Shown here: piece by piece, positions 17,979 through 26,559 of the stretch
How positions within the stretch are numbered: position 1 is the stretch's first letter
Layout: the number at the start of each line of letters is the position of its first letter
Assembly (NCBI RefSeq): GCF_001613005.1
Contig: NZ_BDBN01000011.1
Span: 1-64,000 of the forward strand
DNA length: 64,000 nt
DNA from: Nocardia nova NBRC 15556
Lineage (GTDB): Bacteria > Actinomycetota > Actinomycetes > Mycobacteriales > Mycobacteriaceae
Direction: 5' to 3'
Program-made: the position numbers and the translations under genes
The notes under the pieces: generated by a model
Told to the model about the DNA's origin: nothing
Database searches by the model: none
The model's input: the letters and a program-made list of their open reading frames with translations, nothing else

Positions 17979-18146
17979 CTACAGATGCGGGTGGCTGCCC
18001 AGGGATGCGCTGTAGACGGCCGGATGAGCTTGGGTGGCAGCGAGATTGCGGCGTTCCTCGGCGGTCAGGGTATGGCGGGCCAGCGCGCGGCGGGCGTAGG
18101 TGCGCAAGGTCCCCAGTAACGAGGGGTGGGCGTGGGTGTGGATCAT
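17979..18146 (-). CDS. Small basic protein of unknown function (55 aa)
   Basis: A 55-residue protein starting MIHTHAHPSLLGTLRTYARRALA and continuing RHTLTAEERRNLAATQAHP. It is rich in His and Arg, with one amphipathic helix. The ATG at 18146 is preferred because GGGAGGAGGG lies 8-9 nt upstream; a longer frame has no such site. It is convergent with glnA1, with the glnA1 terminator hairpin between them. No family was recognised. Confidence 0.6.
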   Translation of the reverse strand: MIHTHAHPSLLGTLRTYARRALARHTLTAEERRNLAATQAHPAVYSASLGSHPHL

Positions 18147-18267
18147 GGCTGGATCCCTCCTCCCTGAACTTTCGATGTGGCGAGGATCCCATTCTTCCAT
18201 CAGTTCACCGAGATTTCAGGTTGTGTTCACTTTTGAGCCGTGCGGCGCGTCGTCGGTGAGCGCGCGG

Positions 18268-18296
18268 TTGCCAAGATCGAAAGAGAGTGAGATGAT
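18268..18296 (+). promoter_or_regulatory. Candidate sigma-70 promoter for the MpaB-like gene
   Basis: TTGCCA (18268) and GATGAT (18291) are 17 bp apart, upstream of a well-supported start at 18344. Confidence 0.35.
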
Positions 18297-18343
18297 TCGC
18301 ATGTAATCTTCTCATCATGTCTAGTGGTCAAAGGAGATCACGG

Positions 18344-19255
18344 ATGACCGCCTCCGTCGCCCGCGCCGAGCGCACCGAACACGAACTCGGCCCCCGCACG
18401 CCGATCGAGCCCGGAACCCGCATGTGGGACGAGGTAGGACTGATCACCTTCTCCCTCACCGCCGGATCGGCATTCCTGCTGCAGACCATGGAACCGACGA
18501 TCTCCGCGGTCGTCGACGAGCACTCGACCTTTCGCACCGACCCGATGGGCCGCGCGATGCGCAGTCTCGCGGCGGTGATGACCTGGACCTACGGCGGTGA
18601 CGAGGCCGTCGCCGAGGCCGACCGCCTGCGACGTATGCACGCCTCCCTCAACACCGTCGACGCGCAGGGCAAACGCCACTCCGCACTCGCCTCCGGTCCG
18701 TGGGCCTGGGTGCTGCACACCGGCACCTACGCCTTCAACGAGGGCTCGAAATATTTCAGCCGCACGCCGCTCACCTACGCGGAGAAGGAGCAGTACTACC
18801 AGGAGGTGCTGCAGCTGCTGCGCATGTTCTCGGTGGCGCCCAAGGAGATTCCGCCGACCTACGCCGAATTCGAGGTCTTCTTCGCCGACACCGTCGAGAA
18901 CCATCTGGTCGCCACCGACACCGCGCGCGACTATCTGAAGACGATCCGCCACGTGGCACCGCCGAAGTCGCTGCCCACACCGCTGGTGCCGCTGTGGAAG
19001 CTGGCCGCGGCACCGCTGGGCCGCATGCAGTACTTCTGCACGGTCGGCACCACACCCGAACCGGCGCGCCGCAAACTCGGACTGACCTGGACCGCGCAGG
19101 ACGAGCGCAACCTGCGCATCCTGGGCTGGCTGCTGGCGCGGCTCGTGCCACTGCTGCCGGAACGGATCCGCTACTTCCCCATCGCCTACGAGGCGCGCAA
19201 ACTCGAACGCGACCGCGCCCGGCTGCGCAAGGTTCTCGATCTGCGCCCGATGTAG
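18344..19255 (+). CDS. Oxygenase MpaB-family protein (DUF2236)
   Basis: A 303-residue, mostly helical protein of the DUF2236 family, which includes haem-dependent rubber-cleaving oxygenases (Lcp) and MpaB. Candidate haem or catalytic histidines lie in RLRRMHASLNTV and WAWVLHTGTYAF. FFADTVENHLVATDTARDYL is characteristic of the family. ATG 18344 is preferred over ATG 18317 because AAAGGAG lies 7 nt before it. No signal peptide is seen, so it is probably cytoplasmic. The substrate is unknown. Confidence 0.85.
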   Translation: MTASVARAERTEHELGPRTPIEPGTRMWDEVGLITFSLTAGSAFLLQTMEPTISAVVDEHSTFRTDPMGRAMRSLAAVMTWTYGGDEAVAEADRLRRMHASLNTVDAQGKRHSALASGPWAWVLHTGTYAFNEGSKYFSRTPLTYAEKEQYYQEVLQLLRMFSVAPKEIPPTYAEFEVFFADTVENHLVATDTARDYLKTIRHVAPPKSLPTPLVPLWKLAAAPLGRMQYFCTVGTTPEPARRKLGLTWTAQDERNLRILGWLLARLVPLLPERIRYFPIAYEARKLERDRARLRKVLDLRPM

Positions 19256-19335
19256 TCGAGGCGCCGGGTGACCGGCCGGTTTCCCGACCCCGGTTCTGAG
19301 GGCTGGACGGGCGGCGGTGCAGACTCGATAGTCCT

Positions 19336-21018
19336 ATGGTGCTCGAGAATTCATCGCCACGCGCCCGGCGCGTGCTCACGCGCGTACTGTGCGGGCTGGT
19401 CCTCCTGATCGCGGCGGCGGCGCCGGTCACCGCGACCGCCGCACCGGCCCCGGCGTATCAGTGGCGCCAGGAATTCCTGACCACCTCCGACGGTGTGCGG
19501 TTGCACGCGGACATCCTCCGGCCCGCCGGCATGGCCGACGACGTGCGCACGCCGGTCGTCATGACGGTGAGCCCCTACCGCAACCATCTGGCGTTCACAG
19601 CAGAAGTTCATCCGCAGGGCGGGCCGTCGCTGCGCGATCTGTATTCGGAACTGTTCCTCGACGCCGGCTACACCTATGTGATCGTGGATCTGCGAGGTTT
19701 CGGGGGGTCCAGTGGCTGCCCCGACTTCGGTGGCCCCGGCGAGCAGAGCGATGTACGTACCGCGGTCGAATGGGCTGCGGCACAACCGTGGTCGACCGGG
19801 CGAGTCGGCCTGACCGGTACCTCCTACGAGGCATGGACCGGCATCATGGGTCTGGCCACCAACCCGAAGGGGCTGGCGGCGGTGGCGTCGTTCGAACCCG
19901 TCGTCGACCCGTACAGCTACCTGTACATGCAGGGCATTTCGTGGAAGTTCTCCGGAAAACCGGTGACCGAGGACGGGATTCGCCCCGGCGATATGGCCGG
20001 ATTCGAACATCTGCTGATCTCCTCCACCCCCGCGCACCCCTCCGACTCACCGGAATACAAGGCCAACGCCGCGCGGCTACCGATCGAATGCGCGCAGTCC
20101 TATCTGGCGGGCACCACCGACCACGACGGTGGTACCCGGTTCTGGCGCGATCGTGACCTCACCGATCGCGTTCGCGGCAGCAAGGTTCCGCTGTTCTTGA
20201 GCCAGGGTTTCCTCGATTACAACACCCGCGCCTATCGAGTCTTCGACGTCTGGAAGAACCACGACCTCCCCGAGGACAGGGGCTGGTTCGGCCAGTGGGG
20301 ACACCAGAACTGCCACGAGGCATGCGGGACACCGCAGTTCTACAGCGAGGCGCTGGCCTTCTTCGACAAGTATGTGGCCCAACGCGACGTTCAGGTTCCG
20401 GGCCCGCGCGTCACCGTCGGCAGTTTCGACGGCCGGTGGCGCAGCGAAAAAGTCTGGCCGCCCGCCGATTCCGCACGAGTGACGATGCCGATCCGGCCCG
20501 GTGAATACACCGATCGGGGCCTGCTCCCCGGCCCGGACCGCGAGTACTGGTCGCTCTCGCAGCCGCTGCCCTCCGACCAGCATCTGTCCGGAATCCCCAC
20601 GGCCACACTCGCGTTGAGCGGCCCACCGGACGCCACGGTGGCCGCCGAACTCTACGATGTGGCGCCCGACGGCGCGGGCACGGTGATCACTCGGGGTATC
20701 GCGCAGGTCGCCGACACCGCGAACATCCGCCTGCTGGCACAGGATTGGACCGTGCCGGCCGGGCATCGGATCGGGGTGCGTATCACCGATGTGGTCGACA
20801 CCGTCTGGTCGCACACTCCGGCGAACGCGCGGGTGAGCGTGCGTTCCGGCACCGTGGAGTTGCCGCTGCTCACCGGCACCCGGAATTTCGATCTGACCGG
20901 CGGCACCAGTGAAGCGCTCGGCAAATGGCGCGCGCGCTGGGTGACCGGCCTGCCGGCCGAGGTGCTGCGCGATTCCGGTGTGACCGTGGACTTCCCGCAA
21001 CGACGAGGAGATCGATGA
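19336..21018 (+). CDS. Exported CocE/NonD-family hydrolase (S15-type)
   Basis: A 560-residue secreted hydrolase. The signal peptide covers about residues 1-37 (RRVLTRVLCGLVLLIAAAAP, then an Ala-rich cleavage zone). The catalytic alpha/beta core has Ser163 in GLTGTSYEAW, a probable Asp in SQGFLDYNTR and His in GQWGHQNCHE. The C-terminal third is a jelly-roll beta domain typical of X-Pro dipeptidyl-peptidase/cocaine esterase relatives. Its stop overlaps the start of an M20 peptidase by 4 nt (ATGA), so a joint role in peptide or ester scavenging is likely. The substrate is not shown. Confidence 0.88.
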   Translation: MVLENSSPRARRVLTRVLCGLVLLIAAAAPVTATAAPAPAYQWRQEFLTTSDGVRLHADILRPAGMADDVRTPVVMTVSPYRNHLAFTAEVHPQGGPSLRDLYSELFLDAGYTYVIVDLRGFGGSSGCPDFGGPGEQSDVRTAVEWAAAQPWSTGRVGLTGTSYEAWTGIMGLATNPKGLAAVASFEPVVDPYSYLYMQGISWKFSGKPVTEDGIRPGDMAGFEHLLISSTPAHPSDSPEYKANAARLPIECAQSYLAGTTDHDGGTRFWRDRDLTDRVRGSKVPLFLSQGFLDYNTRAYRVFDVWKNHDLPEDRGWFGQWGHQNCHEACGTPQFYSEALAFFDKYVAQRDVQVPGPRVTVGSFDGRWRSEKVWPPADSARVTMPIRPGEYTDRGLLPGPDREYWSLSQPLPSDQHLSGIPTATLALSGPPDATVAAELYDVAPDGAGTVITRGIAQVADTANIRLLAQDWTVPAGHRIGVRITDVVDTVWSHTPANARVSVRSGTVELPLLTGTRNFDLTGGTSEALGKWRARWVTGLPAEVLRDSGVTVDFPQRRGDR

Positions 21019-22373
21019 CAGCGACCGGTACGACCGCGACCACCGTCGACGACGCGACCGCCCAGCGGCTCGCGGCCGCCCTGCGCTGCGTCACCGTCTC
21101 CCGCGACGACGCCGATGCCGACGTGGTCGAATTCGACCGGCTCGCAAGCCTTCTCGAACACGAATTCCCGCTGGTACACACCCATCTCGAACTGGAGCGG
21201 TTCGGCCACAGCCGCTTGTATCGCTGGCCCGGCACCGAACCCGGTACGGCGGCCGTTCTGCTCGCCCACCAGGATGTGGTTCCGGTCGACGACGAGGCCC
21301 GCTGGACCCATCCCCCGTTCGCCGGTGTGATCGACGACGAATTCGTCTGGGGCCGTGGCGCGATCGACGACAAGAGCCGGGTGCTGGCCATTCTGGAGGC
21401 CGCCGAATCGCTGCTGGCCGAGGGCCGCCGTCCGCGCCGGACCATCTACTTCGCCTTCGGCCACGACGAGGAGATCTTCGGCCGCGCAGGCGCCACCCGG
21501 ATGGCGGCCCGGCTGCGCGAGCTCGACGTGCGCGCCGATCTGCTGCTCGACGAAGGCGGAGTGATCACCCAGGGTGTCGCCGACGGGACCACCGCACCCG
21601 TCGCCTCCATCATGCTCGGTGAAAAAGGCTGGGCCACGGTGCAATTGCGCACTACCGACACCGGCGGGCATTCCTCGATGCCCGGCCGCGAAACCGCCGT
21701 GGGCCGGATCGCGCGGGCGGTCGCGCGCCTCCAGGACCATCCCATGCCGCTGCGCATGACGCCGGTGATCGCCGACATGCTGGTCCGGATGCGCCCCGCC
21801 ATGGCCGAGCCGCGGCGTTCCGCGCTGCGGCTGGCCCCGGTCGCGGGCGCGGTGATCACCCGGATGATGGCGGCGCGGCCGCAGACCGAGGCGCTGGTCC
21901 GCACCACGACCGCCCCCACCGTGATCCGCGGCGGGGTGAAGGCGAACGTGTTGCCGCAAAGCGCCGAGGCGCTGGTGAATTTCCGTATCCTGCCCGGTGA
22001 TTCGGTGTCCGCCGTGCTCGACCACTGCCGCCGCGTGGTCGCCGACCCGCGCGTCACGATCGAGGTGATCGGAACGGCCTCCGAACCCTCGCGGATCACC
22101 GGCCCCGGTCCGGCCTTCGACCTGATCGCCGACATCACCCGCGCCCTGGTGCCCGACGCGGTGGTGACCACCGGCATCGTGCCCGGCGCCACCGATTCCC
22201 GCCACTACGACGGGCTGGCCGCCACCCGGTGCAACTTCGCGCCGATCCTGGTCGACGCGGCGGATCTGGAGCGGATCCACGGCACCGACGAACGGCTCTC
22301 CCGGGCCAATTACGCGCGGCTGATCGAATTCAACCGCCGCGTCCTCGCGCACTACACCGGCACCGGCGGCTGA
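21015..22373 (+). CDS. M20-family metallopeptidase (carboxypeptidase S/dipeptidase-like)
   Basis: A 452-residue di-zinc peptidase. Metal and catalytic motifs are LLAHQDVVPVD (His, Asp), WGRGAIDDK (bridging Asp) and FGHDEEIFG (catalytic and ligand Glu), with GGVKANVLP and PGATDSRHY near the end (last His). A dimerisation insert lies between, including TGGHSSMP. It is translationally coupled to the exported hydrolase gene by an ATGA overlap preceded by GAGGAG. No signal peptide is present, so it probably acts on imported peptides or N-acyl amino acids. Confidence 0.92.
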   Translation: MTATGTTATTVDDATAQRLAAALRCVTVSRDDADADVVEFDRLASLLEHEFPLVHTHLELERFGHSRLYRWPGTEPGTAAVLLAHQDVVPVDDEARWTHPPFAGVIDDEFVWGRGAIDDKSRVLAILEAAESLLAEGRRPRRTIYFAFGHDEEIFGRAGATRMAARLRELDVRADLLLDEGGVITQGVADGTTAPVASIMLGEKGWATVQLRTTDTGGHSSMPGRETAVGRIARAVARLQDHPMPLRMTPVIADMLVRMRPAMAEPRRSALRLAPVAGAVITRMMAARPQTEALVRTTTAPTVIRGGVKANVLPQSAEALVNFRILPGDSVSAVLDHCRRVVADPRVTIEVIGTASEPSRITGPGPAFDLIADITRALVPDAVVTTGIVPGATDSRHYDGLAATRCNFAPILVDAADLERIHGTDERLSRANYARLIEFNRRVLAHYTGTGG

Positions 22374-22398
22374 TGCCGGGAATGTCGGTGTTCGCCGC

Positions 22399-22413
22399 TA
22401 CCCTCAACGGGTG
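22399..22413 (+). promoter_or_regulatory. Candidate -10 box (leaderless) for the DUF3224 gene
   Basis: TACCCT lies 6 nt before the GTG start, with no ribosome binding site in between. Confidence 0.35.
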
Positions 22414-22818
22414 CGAGCTACAGCAACGTTCACCGTCAAATCCTTCGTCGCCACGGACGTCCTGCCCGATCCGGATATCCCCACCGCGACGCCGGTCGGA
22501 ATCGCCCGGCTGGAAAAGCATTTCGAGGGTGAGGCGGTCGGACGTTCGGCCACGTTGTTCACCGCCGCGTTCGACCAGCTGTCGGGCCGGGGCACCTATG
22601 TCGCGATGGAGTCGTTCGAGGGCTCGCTCAACGGATTGGCCGGCACGTTCAACTTCGCCCATTCGGCGACCACCGCGGGCGAGGACCGCAGCGCCGAATT
22701 CTTCACGATCGTGCCCAGCAGCGGCACCGGGGAGCTGAGCGAGATCACCGGAACCGGCGGTCTGGCGGTCGACGCCGACGGCACCCACCGGATCTGGTTC
22801 GACTACGACCTGGGCTGA
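22411..22818 (+). CDS. DUF3224 domain protein
   Basis: A 135-residue beta-rich protein with the DUF3224 layout: ATATFTVKSF, GIARLEKHFEGEAVGRSATLFTAAF, GTYVAMESFEGSLNGLAGTF and GTGGLAVDADGTHRIWFDYDL. The fold is thought to be an allene-oxide-cyclase-like barrel. Function is unknown. The probable leaderless GTG start is directly preceded by a -10-like box. Confidence 0.88.
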   Translation: MRATATFTVKSFVATDVLPDPDIPTATPVGIARLEKHFEGEAVGRSATLFTAAFDQLSGRGTYVAMESFEGSLNGLAGTFNFAHSATTAGEDRSAEFFTIVPSSGTGELSEITGTGGLAVDADGTHRIWFDYDLG

Positions 22819-22910
22819 CCATCGATCCCGGCGCGGCGGGCCGATGTGCAACGCTCCGGCCCGCCGTGCGCGACAATGGCGGCGCAGCGACGGCGCAGAC
22901 GGAGGCAGCG

Positions 22911-23720
22911 ATGACGACAGGCGATACCGGCGAATTCGACGCCCACGGCGGGCAGGTGTTCTGGCGGGCCTGGCTGCCCGAACAGGCGCGCGCGGTCGTG
23001 GTGCTGGTACACGGCGTCGCCGAACACTCCGGGCGCTACGACCATGTGGGTAAACGGCTGGCGGACAGCGGTTTCGCGGTCTACGCCTTCGACCACATCG
23101 GCCACGGCCGCTCCGGCGGCGGCCAGTCGAATATCGAATCGATCGACGCGGCCGCCGACAATGTGAACACCATGCTGGATATCGCGAGTGCGAAGCATCC
23201 GGGCCTGCCCCGGTTCGTCATCGGGCACAGCATGGGCAGCCTGATCACGCTGTATTTGGCGACGCGGGCGCCGCTGGACGTCGCGGGCATCGCGGTGTCG
23301 GCGCCGCCGGTGGTCATCGAGGCCGGCAACCCCGTGCAGCGACTGCTCGCTCCCGCGTTGAGCCGCTGGGCGCCGAATCTGGGTGTGCTGCAACTGGATT
23401 CGGCGCAGATCAGCCGCGATCCGGAGGTGGTACGCGCCTACGATCAGGATCCGCTGGTCTACCGCGGCAAACTACCGGCCCGCACGGCGACCGAGATTCT
23501 GCGTGGCGCCGAATTCGTCCTCGCTCATCTGGACGCGCTGCGGGTGCCGACGCTGGTGCTGCACGGCGGCGAGGATGCCCTGGCGGCCCCGGTGGGCGCC
23601 GATCGGATCGAGGCCGGCGCCACCGCGACCGATCTCACGGTGCTGCGGTATCCGGGCCTCTACCACGAGGTTTTCAACGAACCCGAGCGCGAGAAGGTAC
23701 TCGGCGACCTGGTGCGCTGG

Positions 23721-23747
<27 letters not shown>
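22911..23747 (+). CDS. Alpha/beta hydrolase, monoacylglycerol-lipase type
   Basis: A 278-residue serine hydrolase of the MGL group (mycobacterial Rv0183 type). It shows the oxyanion segment VLVHGVAEHSGRYD, the nucleophile elbow VIGHSMGSL, Asp in LHGGEDALAAP and His in GLYHEVFNE. ATG 22911 follows GGAGGCAGCG. It probably releases fatty acid from monoacylglycerols or related membrane lipids. The ribH2 gene begins 9 nt after its stop, but carries its own -10-like sequence. Confidence 0.9.
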
Positions 23748-24224
<477 letters not shown>

Positions 24225-24286
24225 GACCGGACACGGCCGAGACCGCCGAGGACACGCGGTCCGGGCCGTCCGACGACACAGCACGG

Positions 24287-24316
24287 CAGGGGCGACCGGC
24301 GATCCGGTCGCCCCTG
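24287..24316. terminator. Bidirectional hairpin between ribH2 and the metallopeptidase
   Basis: A perfect 13-bp stem (24287-24299 with 24304-24316) with a 4-nt loop lies between two convergent genes, 4 nt from the metallopeptidase stop. Confidence 0.7.
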
Positions 24317-24320
24317 TTCG

Positions 24321-25775
24321 TCACTTGTAGTTGTTCAGGCAGGCCGTCTCACCGTCGAGCACCCCGGCGCGGAACGCGTCGAGTCGCTGATACCCGCTGG
24401 GCACCACCTTGCCGTCGGTATCGCTCGCGGCCAGGCCGTCGGCCAGCAGACCCGACACCGCGGCGTCCAGGTCACCCGCGGTGAGCCGGGGATCGCCGGC
24501 CGGATCGCTGAGCTTGGTGGTCACGACGCCGGACAGGCAGGCGGTGCGCAACCCGGCGGATTCCGGTCCTTGCAGCGACAGGTGCCGATCTCGTTCCACC
24601 GCGAGCACATAGCGGGAGATGAACACGACGTAGGCGTTGTAGTTGCCGTCGACCACCGCGGACAGCGGGTCCCCGTCGCCCGGTTGCTGACCGGCACGCT
24701 TGGCCAGTTCCGGCACATCGGTGCCCACGGTATTGCTCGCCGGGCAGTACGAAACCGGCTCCACCGCAGTATCTTTCGGGCAATTCTCGGCGATTCCGGA
24801 ATAGTCGAGCACCGGCGGCTGCGGCAGTGGATAGATCCGGGCGAGCGCGGCGGCGACGGCATTGAGCCCGTCGACGTCGACACCCATCTGATTCTCCTCG
24901 TCGCCGGGTTCGAAGGTGGTCGGCAGGCCGCCGCGGCGCTGCTGAATCTCCTTCTTGGTGATGCCCTTACACCCGGCCGCGCCGTCGGACCAGCCGATCT
25001 GCACCGCCGTCACGCGCTCGAATGCCGAGCCGTGCACATTCTTCGGGTTGTCGGGGTCGCGGTCGCGCACGGCGACCGTCGCACCCAGCACACCGTTGAG
25101 CCCGTCGGTCGTGTTCAGGGTGAAATGCGCCGAACCGCCCTCGGCCACATGCCGCAGAAACACACCCGCGAAGCAGTCGGCCTGCTGTTCGAGCACGATT
25201 CCGGGCGTGAAGAATCCGTTGAGCCGGGCCTGGTCCTGTAGCGAGTGACCGTACTCGTGCGCGAGCACCATGACCACGGCCATCTTCCCGTACTTGTTCG
25301 AGATCAGCGGCAGCAGTTTGCCGCGATCCCACCCGACGGTCTTGTCGATCTTGCAGTAGGCCGCGTTCACCACGTGATAGGTGCTGGAGCGGCAGAAGGT
25401 GACCGATTGTTCCTTGGGCGCGTTGGCATCCCAGGAAATGAAGTGACCCACCGGCTTGAAGGTGCCCGGAAAGTTCTCGGCGTATTCGGCGCCCCAGTAG
25501 TCCTGCAGATCCGACAAGGTGTTGAGGGCCAGCCGGTCCATCTCGCCGCCGTCACCGTTGTCGGCGTGCAGCGGCGCGTCGGGCACGCCCGGTCGCGGAC
25601 CGCTCGGGCCGGAGGCATTGGGCGCGGCGCCGCTGAGCGCCCACGGATTCTCGTTGGTCGCGGCAACATCGTGCGCCACAGTCGTTTTCGCATCGGTGCC
25701 GCATCCGGCCGATACCGCGCCGAGCACCAGCAACCCGGCCGCCGCGGCCAGCCGCAGCCGCCTGTTGTATCTCAT
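24321..25775 (-). CDS. Zinc metallopeptidase lipoprotein (LpqM-like)
   Basis: A 484-residue lipoprotein. The signal sequence ends with lipobox AVSAGC (Cys about residue 25). The zinc motif is VLAHEYGHSLQ (HExxH) and a third-ligand candidate glutamate is in LEQQADCFAG. This places it with neutral zinc metallopeptidases such as mycobacterial LpqM. ATG 25775 has GGGGAGGA 6 nt upstream; the frame extends further but without signal or ribosome binding site. It likely acts at the outer face of the membrane. A long operator-like inverted repeat lies in the divergent region shared with the next gene. Confidence 0.88.
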   Translation of the reverse strand: MRYNRRLRLAAAAGLLVLGAVSAGCGTDAKTTVAHDVAATNENPWALSGAAPNASGPSGPRPGVPDAPLHADNGDGGEMDRLALNTLSDLQDYWGAEYAENFPGTFKPVGHFISWDANAPKEQSVTFCRSSTYHVVNAAYCKIDKTVGWDRGKLLPLISNKYGKMAVVMVLAHEYGHSLQDQARLNGFFTPGIVLEQQADCFAGVFLRHVAEGGSAHFTLNTTDGLNGVLGATVAVRDRDPDNPKNVHGSAFERVTAVQIGWSDGAAGCKGITKKEIQQRRGGLPTTFEPGDEENQMGVDVDGLNAVAAALARIYPLPQPPVLDYSGIAENCPKDTAVEPVSYCPASNTVGTDVPELAKRAGQQPGDGDPLSAVVDGNYNAYVVFISRYVLAVERDRHLSLQGPESAGLRTACLSGVVTTKLSDPAGDPRLTAGDLDAAVSGLLADGLAASDTDGKVVPSGYQRLDAFRAGVLDGETACLNNYK

Positions 25776-25964
25776 CTCGTGTCCTCCCCGAATACCACTG
25801 TCGACGCCCGGACCGACGACGATCCGGATTCCGCACAGCGGTCCCCCCGTCTCCCGAGCGCTCACATCGTAATCGGGCGCCCGCGCGAATGCGCAACGTA
25901 TATCTCGATATCGGCACGGATGCCGCACGGTGACGACCACGACATGGCGCGCGCACCATGTGTT

Positions 25965-25996
25965 CATCTACTATTTACCTACGTAGATAGTAGATG
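25965..25996. promoter_or_regulatory. Long inverted repeat, probable operator
   Basis: A perfect 10-bp repeat (CATCTACTAT at 25965-25974, ATAGTAGATG at 25987-25996) encloses a 12-nt spacer that itself holds the palindrome CTACGTAG (25979-25986). It is AT-rich against a GC-rich background and lies 28 nt before the secreted-protein start. The cognate regulator is unknown. Confidence 0.6.
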
Positions 25997-26024
25997 CTCA
26001 ACGGCGAGCAGAGAGGCCGAGACC

Positions 26025-26552
26025 ATGCCCCGACACCCCCGCGCATCCCTCACCCTTCCCGCCTTGGCGGCGCTCACCGCCGCGGGCCTCGGCTTCACCG
26101 CGGCGCCCGCCGAGGCCGAATCCAGGCGATCGGCCGCCCAACCCGCCACCGGCTGCCTGTGGGCCGGAACCTCCCACCCTGCCGGCGCTACCGTCATCGC
26201 GGGCGGTCGCGGCTACACCTGCGGCGCCGACGGCCGCGGCACTCCCATGTGGTCGGCCGGCGCGGCGTCGGACCGGCCCGATACCGTCGCCAACCCGGGC
26301 TCGGCCGGCGACCCGGCCGCGCACTTCAGTCTGGGCGCGCGCCAGCCCGGCACCGCGTACAACGACTACTGCGTCGGCAATCAACTGGTCGAGGGCGCCG
26401 ACGACGTCTACCAGGTGGTGCGTGGCCACGACGGCCGCTTGTTCTGGAAGGCCGCCGAACCCGTCAGCGCATGGCGCTTCGATCGCGGAAGCGTTGCGCC
26501 GCAGCCGACCTGGCGCGGAACCGGTCTGTGCTACGAGGGCAATCTGGCGTGA
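26025..26552 (+). CDS. Small secreted protein with four cysteines, function unknown
   Basis: A 175-residue protein. The signal peptide spans about residues 1-32 (SLTLPALAALTAAGLGF, then APAEAES). The mature part has four cysteines (GCLWAG, YTCGAD, DYCVGN, GLCYEG), suited to two disulfides. It is rich in Gly, Ala and Trp. GAGAGG lies 8 nt before the ATG. It is divergent from the metallopeptidase lipoprotein and preceded by a striking inverted repeat, so expression is probably regulated. No known family was recognised. Confidence 0.75.
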   Translation: MPRHPRASLTLPALAALTAAGLGFTAAPAEAESRRSAAQPATGCLWAGTSHPAGATVIAGGRGYTCGADGRGTPMWSAGAASDRPDTVANPGSAGDPAAHFSLGARQPGTAYNDYCVGNQLVEGADDVYQVVRGHDGRLFWKAAEPVSAWRFDRGSVAPQPTWRGTGLCYEGNLA

Positions 26553-26559
26553 TCGCGGG

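Noticed and set aside
18292..18316. TGAGA/TCTCA arms before the MpaB-like gene as an operator
   Set aside because: Five-base arms 17 nt apart are expected by chance.
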